Shown here: one piece after another, positions 22,871 to 34,628 of the stretch
Position numbering within the stretch: position 1 is the stretch's first letter
Layout: every line of letters starts with the position of its first letter
Notes under the pieces: generated by a model
The model's database searches: none
Seen by the model: the letters and a program-made list of their open reading frames with translations, nothing else
Told to the model about the DNA's origin: nothing
Made by a program: the position numbers and the translations under genes
Assembly: GCA_016271365.2 (NCBI GenBank)
Contig: CM028129.1
Span: 1,002,863,501 to 1,002,927,500 of the forward strand
DNA from: Neoceratodus forsteri
Taxonomy: Eukaryota > Chordata > Ceratodontiformes > Ceratodontidae
Direction of reading: 5' to 3'
DNA length: 64,000 bases

Positions 22871-23914
22871 TAAGCGACTCACTTTCAGTGCCTGTTATGT
22901 GGGCTACCCTGCAAGGGTAGTGATGGGCGAAGAACAGGGCAAAGGGAAGAACGGAAGGGAGACTGCAAGAGGAGGGCAGGTATGTAAGGGGTAGTGTAGT
23001 GGTAGGCTGTCAAGCTCGTGCCATGGTGAGGGTGGCTGGCTACAGTGGGAAGGGTGCAGGGTTCGGGGCTGGGGCGGGAAATAGTATTTTGGTGTTTTTT
23101 TGTCCAGGAGTTATTTTTTGTTTTTCTGAGTTTCTCCTTCCGACGTGTACCCCCTGGAGTTAGTAATCTTGACGGGTAAGGAGGGCACAGCCCCTCCACA
23201 GAACAACCTTTTCCATGTTCACCATGCTTCTACGCTAGGAGTGTACATCACCTTTTTGTTTTTTTGACAATGTACACTTGCCATAATGGCAGTTGCTATT
23301 CCATGATCGCCATTATGACATGGAACCTCTTACTGAGACTAAAATCAACTTTTATGTCAAGCACTTCCTGTTTTGTATTAACAGACTGTATGATGCCAGT
23401 TATAATGTGCTGAATTTATTAAATGGCCTTGCTGAGTGACAAGTATACTTTACCGGGTCTGTGACATTGGATAAAACAAACTGCTGTCATTGAAATTCCA
23501 TCTAAAATGAAAATTCTATTGTGCATATTGATTTTTGTTTTATGTGTTGAGTACCGGTTGTCAGCACTTGTTTTTAGCCATGCATTAGACACTTCTAATG
23601 TATGGCTAATTCCCAGTCAAAATGCAGGATTTTCCCTTCCCATTTTATGATTGACATTAACAGTTGACAGTTCTTGGCCACTTCATGGGGTCATTTGTTA
23701 TTGGAACTAGCTGACAATAATGTCCAGGCATCTGCCATACAGGGATCACAACATTCAGTATACCTGTTCTTTTTAACATTACAGCTCTGAAGAAATGCTT
23801 TTAGCAAATTATTTTTGTCCATTGTAAGTGAGTGTTATAATGGTGTCTGATATAAGTGGGCTGGGCTTGAGTATATATATAATCTCAAGTTAACCAATGA
23901 TACCATACCATGTC
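22871..23914. other. No gene recognised
   Basis: About 1 kb between the solo LTR and a CR1. A minus-strand open stretch at 23199-22885 is proline/serine-rich and shows no domain. The only structure is the short hairpin near 23583-23600. Confidence 0.35.
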
Positions 23915-26900
23915 ATAAAGGCGGCAGCAGGGAGGAGGCTGGCAACTACAGGCCAGTCAGTCTAACGTCAGTGGTTGGGAGGTTAATGGAGATACTATTA
24001 AAAGAAAGGCTAGTGGAGTATCTTGAATTCAACAGGCTACAAGACCTGAGGCAGCATGGATTGATTGTGGGAGGTCATATCAGATGAACCTGATTGATTT
24101 CTTTGACTAGGTGATCAGGGAATTAGATTAGAGTTGGGTGGTGGACATGGTCTACTTAGATTTCAGCAAGGCCTTCAACAGTATTCCACATGGGAGGCTT
24201 ATAAGGAAACTGGGCACTTTGGGGGTAGAACATAAGGTGGCAAACTGGGTATGGAACTGGTTAATGGATAGGTAACAGAGGGTGTTGGTAAACATCACTC
24301 ACTCTAATGAGGGGAGAGTGACCAGCAAGGTGCCTCAGGGGTCAGTATTAGGACCATTCCTCTTTAATTTCTTCATAAGCGACATTGCAGAAGAGTTGGA
24401 TGGAAGGTGTGCCTCTTTGTAGATGACACCAAAATCTGCAATAGGGTAGGAGTGGTGACAGAATGTGCAAGGACCTGAGAAAGCTCAAAGAGTGGTTCAA
24501 GGTATGGCAGCTGGGTTTCAATGCAAAAAAGTGCAAAATTATGCCCCAAGGGCACAAAACATAGAAACATAGAATTTGACGGCAGATAAGGACTGCTTGG
24601 TCCGCCCAGTCTGCCCATTTCCTTATCTAATGGATAAGCTGCAGATCCTAGTTAACCAACAGCATACTTCTTCCTACCGCCAATCCCTACAATTGCCTTA
24701 TGATTGTCCCATGCATTCTTGAATTCCACCACTGTTTTCGACTCTAGAACCTCCTTCTGAAGGCAATTCCATGCATCCACAACCCCCTCTGTGAAAAAAA
24801 TACTTCCTTACATTACCTCTGATCTGCCCCCCCCATCTTCAAATTGTGCCCCTTGTTCTTGCACACCTCTTTTTCTGAAAGTTGCAACCCTCTTGGACTT
24901 TGTTGATTCCCTTGAGGTATTTGAAAGTTTCTGTCATATCCCCCCCTCTCCCTCCTTTCCTCGAGGCTATACATATTAAGCTCCTTAAGTCTCTCTTCAT
25001 ATGTCTTCCGTTGCAGACCCTGCTCCATTTTAGTTGTTCTCCTCTTTACTGCCTCCATCCTGTGTACATCTTTGCTGAGATTGGGTCTCCAGAACTGCAT
25101 GCAGTACTCCAGATGTGGTCTTACCAGCTGTCTGCACAGAGGGATAACAACTTCCTGTTTTCTACTGGTGATGCCTCTCCCCTATGCATCCCAGTATCCC
25201 CCCAGTCTTCCTTACTGCCCTTTCACATTGCTTGCCCACCTTTAGGTCATCTGATATGACTACCCCCCAGGTCCCTTTCCATTTTTGTTGTTGTTAGTAT
25301 CTCACCCCTCACTGTGTACTCTTCCCCTGAGTTTTTGTTTCCCAGGTGCATTACCTTTGCACTTCTTAGCGTTGAATCTAAGCTACCATACATTTGAACA
25401 TTCCTCCAACCTAGCCAAGTCCCTTCTCTTCCTTTCCACCCCACCTTGTGTATCAACTCTGTTGCAGATCTGCAAAGAGACATACTTTTCCTTCCAATCC
25501 CTCTGCAATGTCGCTTATAAAGACATTGAAGAGGACCAGTCCTAGTACAGAACCTTGCGGTACCCCACTAGTAACCCCCCTTTCTTCAGAGTTGACTCCA
25601 TTTACCAGGCTGGCTAACTTGTATACTAATGTTTTGTGTGGGACTGTGTCAAATGCCTTGCTAAAGTGTAGGTAGGCCATGTCTATAGCTCCTCCCTGAT
25701 CTACTTTAGTCACCCAGTCAAAGAAATCTATCAGATTCGTCTGGCATGACCTTCCCTCTGTGAATCCATGCTGCCTTGGGTCCTGTGCCCCTCTGGCCTC
25801 TAAGTACTCGACAATTCTTTCCTTCAGAAGTGATTCCATCATTTTCCCTATCACTGAGGTTAAACTAACAGGTCTGTAGTTTCTGCTTCTGCCCTGCTCC
25901 CACTTTTGTGAAGCGGAATCACATCTGCCCTCCTCCAGTCCTCAGGTACCACCCCATCCTCCCATGATTTGTTAAAGAGGGTAGTCAGTGGTGTCACTAG
26001 TTCTACCTGTAGTTCTTTTAGAATTCTGGGATGAATTCCATCAGGCCCCATTGCTTTGTCCACCTTCAGTTTTAAGAGTTCTTTCCGAACCGTTTCTTCT
26101 GTAAATGGGCTGGTATCAACTCCTGTATCCAAAGTGTTTCTATTGTTTGGTTTTGATACCTCACCCTCTTCATTTGTAAATACTGAGCAAAAATATTTGT
26201 TGGTATCGCTGCCTTCTCACAATCACCCTCTGCCCACCCCCTCCCCTTTATTAAGCCTCACTATCCCTCCCTTGGTCTTCCTTCACTCCCTAATGTACCT
26301 ATAAAAAGTTTTATTCCCCCTTCTTAACCGAGTTGGCTATCTTTTCCTCGGTTTGGGCCTTTGCTGTTCTGACTGCCTTCCCAGCTTCCTTTTGCTTTAA
26401 CTGATACAATTCTCTGTCCTGCTCCTTCTGTGATTCCTTGTACTTCCTGAATGCTTTCTTTTTCTCTTGAACCTTCCCTGCCACCTACTTTGAGAACCAT
26501 AGTGTTTTTTTACATTGTTTTGTTTTGTTTATTTGCTTCACACAAAGGCTCTCTGTGATGGCAGTTTTGATTATTCCCCATTGTTCTTTCACCCCTACTT
26601 CCTGCCCATTTGCTAGTGCATTCCTTAGGCACTCACCCATTTTGGCAAAGTCAGCCCTCCTAAAGTCCAGTACTTTAGAGACGATTTACTGATGGTCACT
26701 AAATAGGAACAGGACCTTGAGGTTATCATATCTGATGACTCAGGTGGTAGGGCCATGCAACAAGGCATTTGGTAGGGCAAGTAGGATACTGAGATGCATA
26801 GGGAAGGGTATCACCAGTAGAAGGAGAGAAGTGATGTTACCAGTATATCGATCATTAGTGAGATCCTACCTGGAGTACTGTATCCAGTTCTGAAGACCAC

Positions 26901-27413
26901 TTCTCAGGAAAGACATAGACAAGGTTGAGGCTGTCCAGAGGAGGGCAACTAAAAAGGGGCAGGTGCTGCATCACAAGCCCTATGAGGAGAGACTGAAGGA
27001 CCTCAGTATGTACACCCTAGAAAAGAGGAGGAAGGATAGACATAATAGAGACCTATACGTACCTCATGGTGGTAAATAAGGTACAGGAGGGGATTATTTT
27101 TTAGAAAAGAAGTGTACAAGAACAAGAGAGCATGCAATGAAAATGTCGGGGGGGGGAATTTAAGAAGGATGTGAGGAACTATGTCTTCATTGAAAGAGTG
27201 GTGGATGCCTGGAACAGTCTTCCACCGGTAAGGGTTGGGCGAAAACAGTGGTGGACTTTAAGCATGCAGGGATTAGGCATAAGGGAATCTTGGTAGGAAG
27301 CAGTATGAAGTATCTGGAGATCAGGGAAGGGTCTGCAGTGACAGGACAAATGGGCAGATTGGGTGGGCCAAGTGGTCCTTATCTGCTGACAAATTCTCTG
27401 TTTCTGGGTTTCT
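23915..27413 (+). mobile_element. CR1-clade LINE, split by another CR1
   Basis: Plus-strand CR1 RT sequence begins near 23930 ([20 protein letters not shown], then LKERLVEYLEF), continues through a degraded first catalytic box (YLDFSKAFNSIPH) and [10 protein letters not shown] to DDTKICN near 24430, and breaks off at about 24558. It resumes near 26684 with the downstream part (KDLEVIISDD-like, LVRSYLEYCIQF, VEAVQRRAT, LKDLSMYTLEKRR, SLPPVRVG) and ends near 27413 with the CR1-type 3' repeat TTTCTGGGTTTCTATG. Stops and shifts are scattered throughout. Positions 24559-26683 belong to the inserted element. The 5' end is truncated inside the RT domain. Confidence 0.85.
24559..26683 (-). mobile_element. 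CR1-clade LINE nested head-on in an older CR1
   Basis: Read on the minus strand, 26132-25860 gives DTGVDTSPFTEETVRKELLK, KVDKAMGPDGIHPRIL and [20 protein letters not shown], the entry to the RT domain. Frame 25854-25453 has [33 protein letters not shown] (the first catalytic Asp is replaced by His) and [16 protein letters not shown]. Frames 25483-25247 and 25100-24813 give the post-RT region (KVMHLGNKNSGEEYTV, MQFWRPNLSKDVHRMEAVKR). The 3' end at 24559 closes with TTCTATGTTTCTATG on the minus strand. It belongs to the family of 14286-14950. The endonuclease is missing. Confidence 0.88.
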
Positions 27414-28578
27414 ATGAAACATGGGCTGCTGTAACACCCAATAACCTGAGCAATGGTCTTGGAAAAGAATAACTGGTGCAGAAGCAGTGTTGCCTGCACC
27501 ACCAGGTCTGATGTCCCTTGAAAGTGTCTAAGACTGTTCCTCACTGAAGTTGGGTATAGGACACATGCAGATTTTTCTGTAGTAACAAGACCACTTAAAC
27601 TGTCCAGTTATCATCTGGTACAAAGCAATGTAAGCAGTGTCTAGGCATTTGGTGGGACATTACAGGAACCAGCCCCATAACGGAGATGTTAGACAGAAGT
27701 GAGGTGAGCACTTGAAAAAATGGCACTGACGCTATTTACAAGGCTCAAGACATTTCCACCACCTTCTGTTAAATGTAGCAACTGGTTCCAATATTACAAA
27801 TGTACCTTAGCAAATACAGCAATATCAGGACACCCAACAACACCCAAAATAAGTGTAGTGCGTGTCATGATGTTGCTGTGAGTGTTTGCTGATGTACACT
27901 TGTAACATAGGAATTGGCCTATGGATTAAACAGAGGATAGAAAAGTCTTAAGAGCTTTGCAAATTGTCAGTACCATTTTTTCTACCTGTTATCAGTTTTC
28001 ACCACACAGGGATAACCACCTGACAACCCTCCCACAGGAGGTGAAATCCAGAACCAGTACCATACAGAGGTGACATGGCAAGAAATAGTTAAGGAGTAGT
28101 GTTTGAAGTAGTAGTCATTTCCTGGGGATTAACAACTGGGTGGGGGACACCACCTGCCACCCAGTCATTTAACCCACAGGCAGTAACCATCAATTAGGTC
28201 ATTATTGCTGTTGTAAGGCTAAGCCAGTCTTTGATTAGTATAAGTTTTTTTTAAAAACTTACTTTTACATGTGTTTTTCATTTGGAGCAGGCGTGCTACC
28301 TTATGTTGTGTGTGCGTAAGGTCATTGCTTGCATGCATATGTGTACTGCCACAGATCGTGGTGAAACAGTTGTGCAGCATTCATCATCAGCAATGACATT
28401 TAAAACATTTTTTAAAAAAGTTCAATTTTTCTCAGGTTACCGCTTTCACTGTCACGTGTTTTTTTTGTGCAGTAGCATCGTCGGCTGACAGACAATTCTA
28501 TGTGTGCAGTCCTGGTGTGTTTGGACACCCGGGTCAGTGTGAGGTGGCCCCTTGTCTGTGTTTGGCAGTTGAACTGGT
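27414..28578. other. No gene recognised
   Basis: About 1.2 kb with no supported coding sequence, tandem array or terminal repeats. Open frames are short and lack domains. Confidence 0.35.
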
Positions 28579-28793
28579 CTTTTTTTTTTATTATTCTTTG
28601 GTAACCAGATAAGGCCCACTAGGCACCAGTGCCTGTTTACAGGGGTGACCCGGGAGTCCAGTGGAGGTTACTTGACTTGCTCTGAGTCAAACAGTATGCA
28701 AGTGGAGGTTGTGGGAATTGAACACAGATCTTCTGAATGTACCAATCTATTTCACAGTTCATGAATCTAACCTGTAGGCTATACTGCCAGCTT
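28579..28793 (-). mobile_element. CORE-type (MIR-like) tRNA-derived SINE, copy 1
   Basis: On the minus strand the order is a tRNA-like head (CTGGCAGTATAGCCTACAGG), a box B-like GTGTTCAATTCC, a CORE-like block around CATACTGTTTGACTCAGAGC, then CAAGTAACCTCCACTGGACT, a GGGTCACCCCTGTAAACAGG segment and an A-rich tail seen as the plus-strand T-run at 28580. The head-core-tail order and the TGTGTGACC...CAAGTCACTTAACC core (clearer in copy 2 at 50349-50566) are those of CORE-SINEs such as MIR. Confidence 0.75.
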
Positions 28794-29099
28794 CATTGAC
28801 CATTAATGCTCCGTCCAGTAGCCAATCATAGATCATGACTGCCTCATGAATAATTAATTAGCCTTATAATAACCAGCATAGCACCCAGGACTCCCCAATC
28901 ATGGCAATACTGGAAGATGGGTTTTATTTTTTTTGTTAAGGAAGGTATCCAGAGCCGAAGCCTAGTATCAGCACATGGAGAACAAGTGACTCACACAGGC
29001 CACACAGTATTCAAATGACTGTAAGTACATTGGAAACTGGTGTGCATACACTGTTAGCATTGTTGGCATCATTGGGTGTTGCCTGATGGAGGGCTGTTG
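28794..29099. other. No gene recognised
   Basis: About 300 bases between the SINE and the L2 copy. No coding or repeat structure could be supported. Confidence 0.35.
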
Positions 29100-29800
29100 T
29101 ACTGGGTTCTTAAAAAGCCTCAGTGAGACCTCTACTGAAGAAACCATCTTTGGAACCAGACATGATAGCAAATTACAGGCCTGTCTCAAACCTTTCCTTT
29201 TTGGGAAAGGTTATCGAGAAGGTGGTGGCAAAGCAGCTGGAGACTCACTTCGAGAAATATAACATCTATAAACCATTCCAGTCAGTTTTCTGGCCTCAGC
29301 ACAGCACCAAGACCATGCTCGTAAAGGTGTTAAATGAGCTATTCCTGATGCAGGATGGAGGGAGAATGCCCTATTATCATTCTTCCCAATCTTTTGGCAG
29401 CATTTGACACTGTGGATCATGGGGTTTTGTTGTAGTGCCTTGAGGAATATGTAAGACTCACCAAAACAGCCTTGAAATGGTTTGAGTCCTTCCTGTCAGG
29501 TAGATCGCAGATGTTTGTGATGGGTAATTACTCAACAGTACACAGCCTGCAGAGGTCAATTGCAGTGTTCCTCAGGGGTCAGTTCTGTCCCCCATATTAT
29601 TTGTGGTGTATATGCTACAGTTAGGTCAAGACATAAGGGGACAATGCATGAGTTTTTATTGCTACGCAGATGACATTTAGCTGTACATGCCCTTAACACC
29701 TGATGGGAAGGGGCGATACCAATGTTGGAAAAATGCCAAGAAAAATTGTGGATTGAATAGCTACCAGCTGGTTGAGCTTAAATACAAACAAGATAGAGTC
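29100..29800 (+). pseudogene. L2 reverse transcriptase, N-terminal half of RT
   Basis: The frame 29123-29407 reads MRPLLKKPSLEPDMIANYRP, VSNLSFLGKVIEKVVAKQLE and STKTMLVKVLNELF, the entry to an L2 RT. After a frameshift near 29400 come FDTVDHGVL (only part of the first catalytic box), WFESFLSGRSQMFVMGNYST, a degraded PQGSVLSPILF box and CYADDI near 29663-29680, where YADD is readable but followed by a TAG. The reading stops at the nested insertion at 29807. Confidence 0.82.
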
Positions 29801-30076
29801 ATTACTCGGGTTGCGAGGGCTCCCAGGAATGACTCAGCCCTCCCCAGCCAGCAGCGACAGCGAGGAAGCCCCCCCGAAGCAGTCTGGACTCGGGTCGTGA
29901 GGACTCCCAGGAGTGACTCAGCCCTCCCAGCCGGCAGTCAGAGAGGCTTGGAGCCCTCCACTGAGCAGTCGGGACTCGGTCGTGAGGACTCCCAGGAGTG
30001 ACTCAGCCTCCCAGCCAGCAGCCACAGCCAGGAAGCCCCGAAGCAGTGCGGACACCACCGCTGAAGTCGGGTGCGG

Positions 30077-30086
30077 TTTTGGCGCC
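30077..30086 (+). promoter_or_regulatory. E2F-like site in leader unit 1
   Basis: TTTTGGCGCC matches the E2F core TTTSGCGC closely. The same site recurs at the equivalent place in unit 2. Function is inferred from sequence only. Confidence 0.35.
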
Positions 30087-30864
30087 GTTACAGTTTGAAC
30101 AGAACAATAGTGCTTGCAAGGGCTCCAGCCTTCCTCAGCGACCTTTGTGTTCAACTGTGCTTCTGCCTTAATGTTGGCAGACATCTACTGATAGTTTCTG
30201 CAGGCTAAAACTATCTTCAGTGTCACTGTGTTGTAATATAATTCCCCAGGGTGCCTTAAGTGATTTTCTGCACTGTTAACTGCATTTTTGACTAAACATA
30301 ATTCCCCCCTAAAACAGCTTGCAAGTTGTACTGTAACTCCCCAGGGAGCCTTAAGTGATTTCTGCGCTGTTAACTGCATTCTTTGTCTAAATTAATTCCA
30401 CCATACAACAGCTTGCTCTGCCCTGATACAACGTGCTGCACCCATAGAATAGAGCTGCTTTAAGAATTACTGAAACTGCTTTCTTGTCTAAAATTAATTC
30501 TGCCATACCACAGCTTGCTCTGCCCTGATACAACGTGCAGCATCCATAGAATATACAGCTGTTTTAAGAATTACTGAGCCTGCTGGAAACTGCATTTTAG
30601 TCTTAATTAAATCCCCCAAAAAACAGCTGCTTGTACCCTGATATAAAGTGCCGGATGAATTGTGCTGTATTAGAAAGTACTTAGCTGCTCGAGATTGCTC
30701 CTCCCTCTCTGCTCAACATAAAATCTCTTCTCCTCTCTCCGCAGTCAGGACTCGGGTCGTGAGGGCTCCCAGGAGTGACTCAGCCCTCCCTAGCCAGCAG
30801 CCACAGTGCGGAAGCCCCCCCCCCGAAGCAGATACGAACACCCGTCGCTGAAGTCGGAGTGTGG

Positions 30865-30874
30865 TTTTGGCGCC
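30865..30874 (+). promoter_or_regulatory. E2F-like site in leader unit 2
   Basis: TTTTGGCGCC again, about 790 bp from the first, kept intact while neighbouring bases differ between the two units. Confidence 0.35.
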
Positions 30875-31120
30875 ATTACAATTTGAACAGAACAATAGTG
30901 CTTGCAAGGGCTCCGGCTTTCCTCAGAGACCTTTGTGTTCACCTGTGCTTCTGGCCCCGCCACCCCCACCACCGCCCTTGGTGAGCTCCTAGCTTTATAG
31001 TGCTCACCACGTGACCACAAAAACCTATCAGCCCACTCTCCCATTTGCAGCTTATCAGCTGCTAACACTAGAGGCCGCTACCCCCCGGACATAGCATTTT
31101 CTCCACTACTTCTGACTATT

Positions 31121-34100
31121 ATGCTGCACTTTCTACCCCTGCTACTTCTCTCACTGGCCCCATTGTCATCTCTACCCCCAGCAGACCTCCCAAACAGGGA
31201 ACCCCACCCTCATTTGCCACCATGCCTCGACCCCCAGCACAACTATGTTGCCCCTCACCTCCTACATGCCCATGCCCATGCCCTGGCAAACATACACAAC
31301 CGTCCCATTAGCGCCACCATCCTGCCACCATCCTTTCTCCCTGCTCATTCTGTCCTCCACATCCCAGTCCTCCACTGCCCACCGCATATAGCCTCAGATA
31401 ACACACATATCACCAGCCCAAAATACCTATGGCTTAAAACCAAGCAGCTTATTACACTGCTACTCCTCCTGGCCGGGGATACTGAGACTAACCCAGGACC
31501 CACCACCACAAACGCCCACACCTCATTCTCATTCCCCAAAGGTCTCAGGCTCCTGCACCTCAACAGCTGCAGCTTACTAAATAAAATTTCTGTGCTGCAA
31601 CCAGTTGCCCTAACCCACTGCTCTGATATTCTCATCATCTCCAAAACCTGGCTAAAACCCCAGCATACTGATGCTGAAGTATCCATACCTGGCTACACAA
31701 TCGTTAGGCATGATAGGCTAGGGAACAAGAGAGGAGGAAGAACTGCCATTTACATCTCCACTAGTCTGCAGTTTACAATGGTGCAAATTCCCTCACTTCC
31801 AGCCCACATGGACTCTCTCCTTTTCAAACTATCGCTCCCATGCACCACCCCAGTGTATGTTGCGGGCACCTACTGCCCTCCCGGCACCCCCACAATGGAC
31901 ATCATTACACACCTGGCCACCCTACAGTCCTTATCTACAGGAGGTGAGCTTCACACCATCGGAGGCTATAACCACAATTGACTTGCCATAGATAAGGCCC
32001 ACCTTAAGACCAAGATCAAGACCCTAAACCTCACACAACTGACTGAAGACCCCACCAGGCTAAACCACAAAATGCAAAATCATTCATTGCTGGACTGGGC
32101 TCTCACCTCCCACCCCCACAGGATCCTATGTGCGGGCCTGCTCCCTGACTCCCTAAGTGACCACCACATGATTTTCCTGATCAGGAAAGTGCACAGACCC
32201 ACAGCTCCCCCCCCTCCAAAGATGCTGCACACAAGGTCATGTAATTCCCTGGACCTAGCGTCGCTTGTGCTAGACCTAGGCCAAGTAGACTGGTCCTTCA
32301 TCCCAGTGGCCACATCTATTGACGTCGCGCTTGAAACTTTCAAGGCCAAATTTCTTAAAGTCTGGGACAAACATGCCCCCCTGCGCACAAAGAGTCAGAG
32401 GTGCCCACCTTCCCTGGATCACCGCTGATATCATCAGCAAATGCCACTCCAGAGACCACACATAGAAAGCCCACAAGAAACTAGGCACACAGGCATCCTT
32501 CCAAACCTACAGAGCCCTCCGCAACTCCTGTACTAACCTCATTTTTCAGGCAAAAAAGAACTATTTTCTATCGGCTTTTAGCGCAAACATAAACCACCCG
32601 ACAAACTTCTGGAAATCGTTCAAATCCCTGTCCCCCCCCACCCAACCTCTACCTCCGACACTATCAGTTCAGGGCACCTACATCACTGATCCCTGCGAAG
32701 TAGCCAATGCCTTCAATGCCTACTTTTCCAGCTGCACTGACTTGCTTCTATCGACCCTCCAGTGTCCATCCCCAGGGCCTCCCCCCAACCAAGTGCGCCC
32801 CACCAGCCTCACAGTTCTCCTTTCACCCTGTAACCCAAGCTGAAGTATTCAAATCCCTATGTGCCCTGAACCCCAACAAAGGCAAATGCCCTACGTCCCT
32901 GGATGCCAAGATGTTATACTTGTCCGCCCCAGCCATAGCAGCCCCTCTAGCCGCACTATTCAACCTCTCCTTCACGTTGGGCAAATTACCCTTCGAATGG
33001 AAATGGGCTACCATCATTCCACTACCTAAATGGGGTGACCCCTCCTCCCCAGGCAACTACCGCCCCATCTCCCTACTCCCGATTCTGGCAAAATTGTAGG
33101 GACGTCTTGTCCTCGCCCAACTCTCTCCCCATCTGGGCGCCTCCTCCTTCTTTCTCTCCCAATCCGGCTTGCGCAAATCTTACTCAACCATCACCTCCCT
33201 GCTACGAGTCACTGGCGACATACTCACCAGCATGGACAAAGGCCACATCACCTCTGCCATCTTCATAGACTTAGCCAAGGCTTTTGACACCATCTCACAT
33301 ACTCTGCTCCTTTCCAAACTAACTGAAGCCGGGCTCTCCAAACCAGCCACCACATGGTTCCATGACTACCTGGTGGGCAGACACCAGGCTGTAAAAGTCA
33401 CCTCACATGTCTCTAACCTCCTCCCAGTTACCGCTAGCATCCCCCAAGGATCAGTCTTGGGCCCACTGCTGTTCTCCATATTCCTAAACGACCTCCCATC
33501 AGCCTGTTGCTACGCATCCATACAAATGTATGCGGACGATACAGTACTGTATGCCACAGGCCCCTCCACAAGCATAGTGGCAAATCTCCTACAGCAGGAT
33601 TTCAACACCATCCAGGAATGGTTCAGATCAAACCAATTATTCCTAAACCCTAAAAAAACAATGTCGCTAACGTTCAGCTCACAGCAAAGACTCTCCCGAC
33701 AAGCCCCCTGCCACCCCTTCAAAACCCTGGATGGGACCCTACTGGAACATTGCACCAGCTTCAGATATTTAGGTGCCTGGCTTGAACCGCACCTCAATTT
33801 CACCACGCATATTGAATCCATACATAAGAAACTGCTCCCTAAACTCGACGCCCTATACAGGAACAAAAGCTGCCTCCCTTCCCCTGCTAGGAACGCTATT
33901 GTCCAAAAGATGATCCTCCCAGTACTCGACTATGGCAATATAGTCTATACTATCGCTCCTGCCTCCACCTTGGCCAGAATTGACACCCTTTTCCACTCTT
34001 TTTGTCGGTTTATCCTCAACTGTCCACAAACAACCCACCACTGCACCTTATATAGCTCCCTAGCCCTGCCGTCCTTCCAAGACCGAAGATTAACTCACAG

Positions 34101-34379
34101 TGCTAGGTTTGCAGCCAAATTTTGGTCCCATTCCCTACCCCCTACCTGGCCTCTACCCTCTCCCAACAACCCCCCTGCTTACTCCCTCAGAAGCACTGAC
34201 CCCAGGCTCCTCCACATGTCCCCTTTATGTGCACAACCAAAGATCAGACTGCATTCAATTACCACATCCCACAGTTATGGAATGCCCTGCCAGCTGATAT
34301 AAGACACTCACCCAACCCCAGCCATTGCAATCGCCTACTCAGCACCCACTTCTCCTACAGCTGCTCTTGCTATAACTAA
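31121..34379 (+). pseudogene. LINE polyprotein: 2A-like leader, endonuclease, reverse transcriptase
   Basis: Start at 31121 is the first ATG of the open frame and gives a hydrophobic N-terminus (MLHFLPLLLLSLAPLSS). Residues 120-127 are DTETNPGP, a 2A-like motif. The endonuclease follows: LRLLHLNSCSLLNKI, ISKTWLKPQ, GYTIVRHDRLGNKRGG, then IGGYNHN where GGDxN is expected, so the Asp codon appears deleted, and SDHH near 32160. TGA at 31979 (probably from Trp) is in frame with the continuation at 32072. Frameshifts occur near 32395 and 32810. The RT shows PLPKWGDPSSPGNYRPISLL, an in-frame TAG at 33097, FIDLAKAFDTISH, SIPQGSVLGPLLFSIFL and MYADDTVLY, all catalytic residues intact. After a shift near 34270 it ends WNALPADIRHS... 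at TAA 34377-34379. Confidence 0.87.
31478..31501 (+). other. 2A-like ribosome-skipping motif
   Basis: The codons read DTETNPGP preceded by LITLLLLLAG. The 2A consensus is D(V/I)ExNPGP with a hydrophobic run before it; here the second position is Thr rather than Val or Ile. If functional, translation would skip between Gly and the last Pro, releasing the ~126-residue hydrophobic leader from the endonuclease-RT protein. 2A-like sequences are known near the N-terminus of some CR1/L2-group LINEs. The Thr may weaken it. Confidence 0.65.
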
Positions 34380-34628
34380 TGCCAAATTTTGTATAAAAAC
34401 TGTGTTTCAGTGCTCAGTTGTAACCATCTAAAATGTTCCTGTATCGATCTTCTGACTGTCTGTATCTATCTGCCGATTATCTGTACATTGGATGGCCATT
34501 CATTGTGTTGTTAACTCTGTACCAAATGTATGTGCTATTGTCTTGGGTCTTGACCTCCAGGTCGCATCTGGAATCGAGCTACTCTGCTCAGTATGCCTTC
34601 CTGGTTAAACTCGTAAATAAATAAATAA

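Larger units (their letters stand above)
29807..30960 (+). repeat. Tandem monomers in the LINE 5' leader
   Basis: A ~85-bp GC-rich monomer (CGGGTCGTGAGGACTCCCAG, then GAGTGACTCAGCCCTCC) starts at 29807, 29891 and about 29978, and again at about 30750. The sequence after the third copy (GCTGAAGTCGG...TTTTGGCGCC...GAACAGAACAATAGTGCTTG) is repeated after the fourth, so the leader is two larger units about 0.77 kb apart. Between them lie about four AT-richer units of ~110 bp (CAGCTTGCTCTGCCCTGATA, GCTTTAAGAATTACTG). Repeated 5' monomers act as promoters in some LINEs; that role here is inference. Confidence 0.8.
29807..34628 (+). mobile_element. Near full-length CR1/L2-superclade LINE with 2A-like motif, 4822 bp
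   Basis: The element is flanked by ATTACT (29801-29806 and 34629-34634) and lies inside L2 coding sequence. Layout: a GC-rich 5' leader of repeated monomers (29807-30960), ORF2-like coding region (31121-34379) with endonuclease and RT, and a 3' UTR ending in the tetranucleotide repeat TAAATAAATAAATAAA. The 5' end starts at a monomer boundary, so it is probably not truncated. Two in-frame stops, a few frameshifts and one lost codon in the endonuclease are the only gross lesions I see, so it is younger than its surroundings. No separate ORF1 is evident; the N-terminal part before the 2A-like motif may stand in for it. Confidence 0.82.
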
